From SAR202 cluster bacterium (GTDB lineage: Bacteria; Chloroflexota; Dehalococcoidia; Lucifugimonadales; UBA6952), in assembly GCA_009392515.1 (NCBI GenBank), contig VFGE01000016.1, positions 1-36,065 on the forward strand: a DNA stretch of 36,065 nt, in the 5' to 3' direction. The position numbers and the translations under genes are program-made. The first letter of the stretch is position 1; each line of letters starts with the position of its first letter. Below, in pieces: positions 34,134 through 36,065 of the stretch. The notes beneath the pieces were generated by a model. The model saw nothing but the letters and a program-made list of their open reading frames with translations, had not been told where the DNA came from and ran no database searches.

Positions 34134-34937
34134 TTATATAAAGTATTTATCATTTTTATAGATTATTAATTGATCTTTGACTAAGGATTCCAAAATCAAT
34201 TTTATTCTGTTACTAGAAATTTTATTTTCATTTTTTTCATTTAATAAAATATTTATCTCATCTATAGAAACTTTACCTTTTTGATTAATGTATCTAATTA
34301 AAACACCACGATAATATCTATTTGATAATACAAAGGATTCTTTCTTAGCGTTTCTGCTTACTTTTCTTAACCTCAATTCACTAGAACCATAATCCATTAA
34401 AGCATAGTTCCATTCTCTAGGATTGTTCCTATCTAACACTAAATCTGCAATTCTATATATTTGTTTATCAGGTATGTTTTCGATATCAGGAAAGAAAAAA
34501 TGTTTAAGAACTTTTCTAATGTTGGTTTCTACAAATGCTATCGGATAGTTATAGATGAAACATTTGAGTGCTGCAGAAGTATATTCTCCAACACCTGGTA
34601 ACGTTTTTAGTATATCTATATCATTTGGGAAAACACCTCCATATTTTACTTGAATAATTTCAGCTATTTTCCTCAAATTTAAAGCCCTTTTCCAATAACC
34701 TAATCCATTCCATAATTCAAATAATTTCTTATTATCAGCACCAGCCAAACTCGAAAAATTCGGATATGTATTTAAAAATTTATCGTAAAAATTTAACACT
34801 CTTGAAACCTGTGTCTGTTGCAACATTATTTCAGAAACTAAAATAGAATAAGGATCAAAGGTTTTACGCCAAGGTAAATCTCGACGATTAAACAAATACC
34901 ACGAATTTATTATATTTTTAAATTCTTCTACTTCCAC
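34134..34937 (-). CDS. MutY-like adenine glycosylase without Fe-S cluster
   Basis: This 267-residue HhH-GPD protein resembles MutY, which removes adenine opposite 8-oxoguanine. It has LPWRK, SEIMLQQTQVSRV (Glu36 as the acid catalyst), the helix-hairpin-helix LPGVGEYTSAA at 113-123 and VETNIRKV. The usual catalytic Asp is Glu137 here. The four Fe-S cysteines are absent: after NYALMDYG comes SSELRLRKVSRNAKKES, and Cys126 is the only cysteine. The C-terminal NUDIX-like recognition domain is replaced by a short helical stretch (about 205-267). It is probably one of the clusterless, truncated MutY relatives; 8-oxoG specificity is unproven. The upstream SDR gene is 17 bases away. Confidence 0.83.
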   Translation of the reverse strand: MEVEEFKNIINSWYLFNRRDLPWRKTFDPYSILVSEIMLQQTQVSRVLNFYDKFLNTYPNFSSLAGADNKKLFELWNGLGYWKRALNLRKIAEIIQVKYGGVFPNDIDILKTLPGVGEYTSAALKCFIYNYPIAFVETNIRKVLKHFFFPDIENIPDKQIYRIADLVLDRNNPREWNYALMDYGSSELRLRKVSRNAKKESFVLSNRYYRGVLIRYINQKGKVSIDEINILLNEKNENKISSNRIKLILESLVKDQLIIYKNDKYFI

Positions 34938-34954
34938 AAATAAACCTTCATTTA

Positions 34955-35749
34955 TTAATAAAATACTGCTTCTGAAGCGCCTCCATCAATTGCTATATTT
35001 TGCCCCACTATTGAAGCTGCTCTATCTGAAGAAAGAAAAGCAGTTAAATCAGCAATTTCATCTGATCTTATAAACCTACCCATAGGAATACCTTGAAGTT
35101 CTTGTGCTTCCACTTCTTCTAAAGACTTATTTTCTAAATTGGCTGTTGTTTTCATTCTTTCTATACGTCTTGGAGTATTGGTAATACCAGGCAAGATAAC
35201 ATTTACACAAATTCCGTCTCCTACAACTTGATTTGCTAACTGTTTTCCAAAATTAGCTAACGCTGCACAAACAGGTCCATTATCCATAGCATAAGGTCTA
35301 TAACCTCGAGATCCCATACCAGCAATTAGTATTACTCTACCCCATTGCCTTGATTGCATATCAGGAATAGCCTTTCTTGCGCAGTGAAAACTACTCATAA
35401 ATTTTACATCCATGTGATCTGACCAATCTTTTTCCTCCAGCGAGAAAAAAGTACCACCACCAGGTTGATTTGCAGAACACACAAGAATATCGACACCTCC
35501 TAAATTTTCAATAGCAAAATCCATAATTTTATCACACTCAGATTTTAGTTTTAAATCTCCAGTAATACCTATTACTTTTCCATTAGTTTGAGATCGTATA
35601 TAAGATACTGTATTATCTAAATTCTCTTGACCTCGAGCGCAAATTAAAACATCTACGCCTTCCTTAGATAAAGTCAAAGCTATTTCTCTTCCTATACCTT
35701 TACTACCTCCAGTAATAACCGCGCGTTTTCCTGAAATGTTTAAGTCCAT
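34955..35749 (-). CDS. SDR-family protein with degenerate catalytic triad
   Basis: This is a 264-residue short-chain dehydrogenase/reductase fold protein. The start at ATG 35749 (MDLNISGKRAV) is chosen because GAGAGGA lies eight bases upstream; the frame stays open to 35797. The TGGSKGIG cofactor loop (residues 13-20), the CSANQPG Asn and IDGGAS end are typical. However, the region that normally has the catalytic Ser and YxxxK reads ILIAGMGSRG then NGPVCAAL: Ser is replaced by Gly/Ala, Tyr by Asn157 and Lys by Cys161. It can likely bind NAD(P), but catalysis by the usual route is doubtful. Some SDR subfamilies share this loss. It precedes the MutY-like gene. Confidence 0.88.
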   Translation of the reverse strand: MDLNISGKRAVITGGSKGIGREIALTLSKEGVDVLICARGQENLDNTVSYIRSQTNGKVIGITGDLKLKSECDKIMDFAIENLGGVDILVCSANQPGGGTFFSLEEKDWSDHMDVKFMSSFHCARKAIPDMQSRQWGRVILIAGMGSRGYRPYAMDNGPVCAALANFGKQLANQVVGDGICVNVILPGITNTPRRIERMKTTANLENKSLEEVEAQELQGIPMGRFIRSDEIADLTAFLSSDRAASIVGQNIAIDGGASEAVFY

Positions 35750-35810
35750 TTGCATATTCCTCTCATATAATGAATAATCAGATCGATAAACATACATATG
35801 TTAAATAATT

Positions 35811-35838
35811 TTGTTAAAAAAATCTGCTTAATTATTCT
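35811..35838 (+). promoter_or_regulatory. Possible promoter of the terminal small gene
   Basis: TTGTTA (35811-35816) and TATTCT (35833-35838) are 16 bases apart, 20 bases before the ATG at 35860. Both boxes match at four of six positions. The leader would be about 15 bases. Confidence 0.3.
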
Positions 35839-35859
35839 AGCAGTACAGGTGTACTCCTA

Positions 35860-36065
35860 ATGGGCATGAACTGCAATTTAAAAAAACGTTTCTTTTCAGA
35901 GGACGAAGCAAAAAATGCAGCCTTAGAATATGGCCGTATTTTCTTTTCTAAGGAAACTTTAGGTTATTACAAATGTAATATTCATCGGTGCTGGCATTTA
36001 GGTCATGTTCAAAAAGACGTGCCATACCATATTCGAATCCAAAGATTAATAGATACTATTGATAC
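35860..36065 (+). CDS. Small Cys/His protein with YKCxxxxCWHLGH motif, N-terminal part
   Basis: This reading frame is cut by the right edge after 68 codons. It begins MGMNCNLKKRFFSEDEAKNA, then reads GYYKCNIHRCWHLGHVQ, which is the YxCxxCxxWHLGH type of zinc-binding pattern found in small uncharacterised proteins of actinobacteria, phages and others. AGGTG (35847-35851) is eight bases before the ATG at 35860; the ATG at 35866 is an alternative. A role in nucleic-acid binding is possible but not shown. The frame is open to the window end. Confidence 0.6.
   Translation, partial: MGMNCNLKKRFFSEDEAKNAALEYGRIFFSKETLGYYKCNIHRCWHLGHVQKDVPYHIRIQRLIDTID

Overview
The window is a compact, AT-rich stretch of bacterial chromosome (about one third G+C by eye) with almost no non-coding DNA. 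The longest gene-free stretch is about 170 bases. I see no rRNA, tRNA, CRISPR array, insertion sequence or phage structural gene. Housekeeping families look ordinary, TGA is used as a stop, and starts include ATG, GTG and TTG. The mix of families, the low G+C and the tight packing would fit a streamlined marine Chloroflexota lineage (SAR202/Dehalococcoidia type). That placement is inference from gene content, not from a marker gene.

Layout. 1-1293 (minus) is proC-yggT-pepA, with pepA cut by the window edge. 1388-6315 (plus) is a SIMPL-domain lipoprotein, dcd, and a complete riboflavin set ribD-ribE-ribBA-ribH. 6345-9498 holds two MmgE/PrpD-family genes facing each other around a small membrane protein. 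9553-14891 (minus) is rpsO-pnp-dapB-asd-dapA, the ribosomal protein S15/PNPase pair followed by the early lysine/diaminopimelate steps. 15029-19350 (plus) is cinA, then an unusual 710-residue fusion of a DapA-like aldolase, an MfnB-type furan phosphate synthase and a TusA-like domain, then an alpha/beta-hydrolase-fold protein with no nucleophilic serine. 19347-24714 (minus) is coaE-norQ-NUDIX-norD, a CoA-kinase/NUDIX pair interleaved with a MoxR/VWA activation pair. 24883-26250 (plus) is selA. 26296-29698 (minus) is threonine aldolase-amidase-esterase. 29808-34132 (plus) is a hydrolase, lspA, rluD, gltX, a 7Fe ferredoxin and a DUF971 protein. 34134-35749 (minus) is a MutY-like glycosylase without Fe-S cysteines and an SDR protein without the Ser-Tyr-Lys triad. 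35860 to the end is the start of a small CxxxC-WHLGH protein.

How the parts work together. The riboflavin genes go from GTP and ribulose 5-phosphate to riboflavin in one operon. The dap genes make dihydrodipicolinate and reduce it. NorQ and NorD would form a AAA+/VWA machine that inserts metal into, or activates, a client enzyme not encoded here. The most novel-looking element is the triple fusion at 16395-18527, which suggests a furan-forming pathway outside the usual methanofuran setting. The selA gene implies selenoprotein synthesis elsewhere in the genome.
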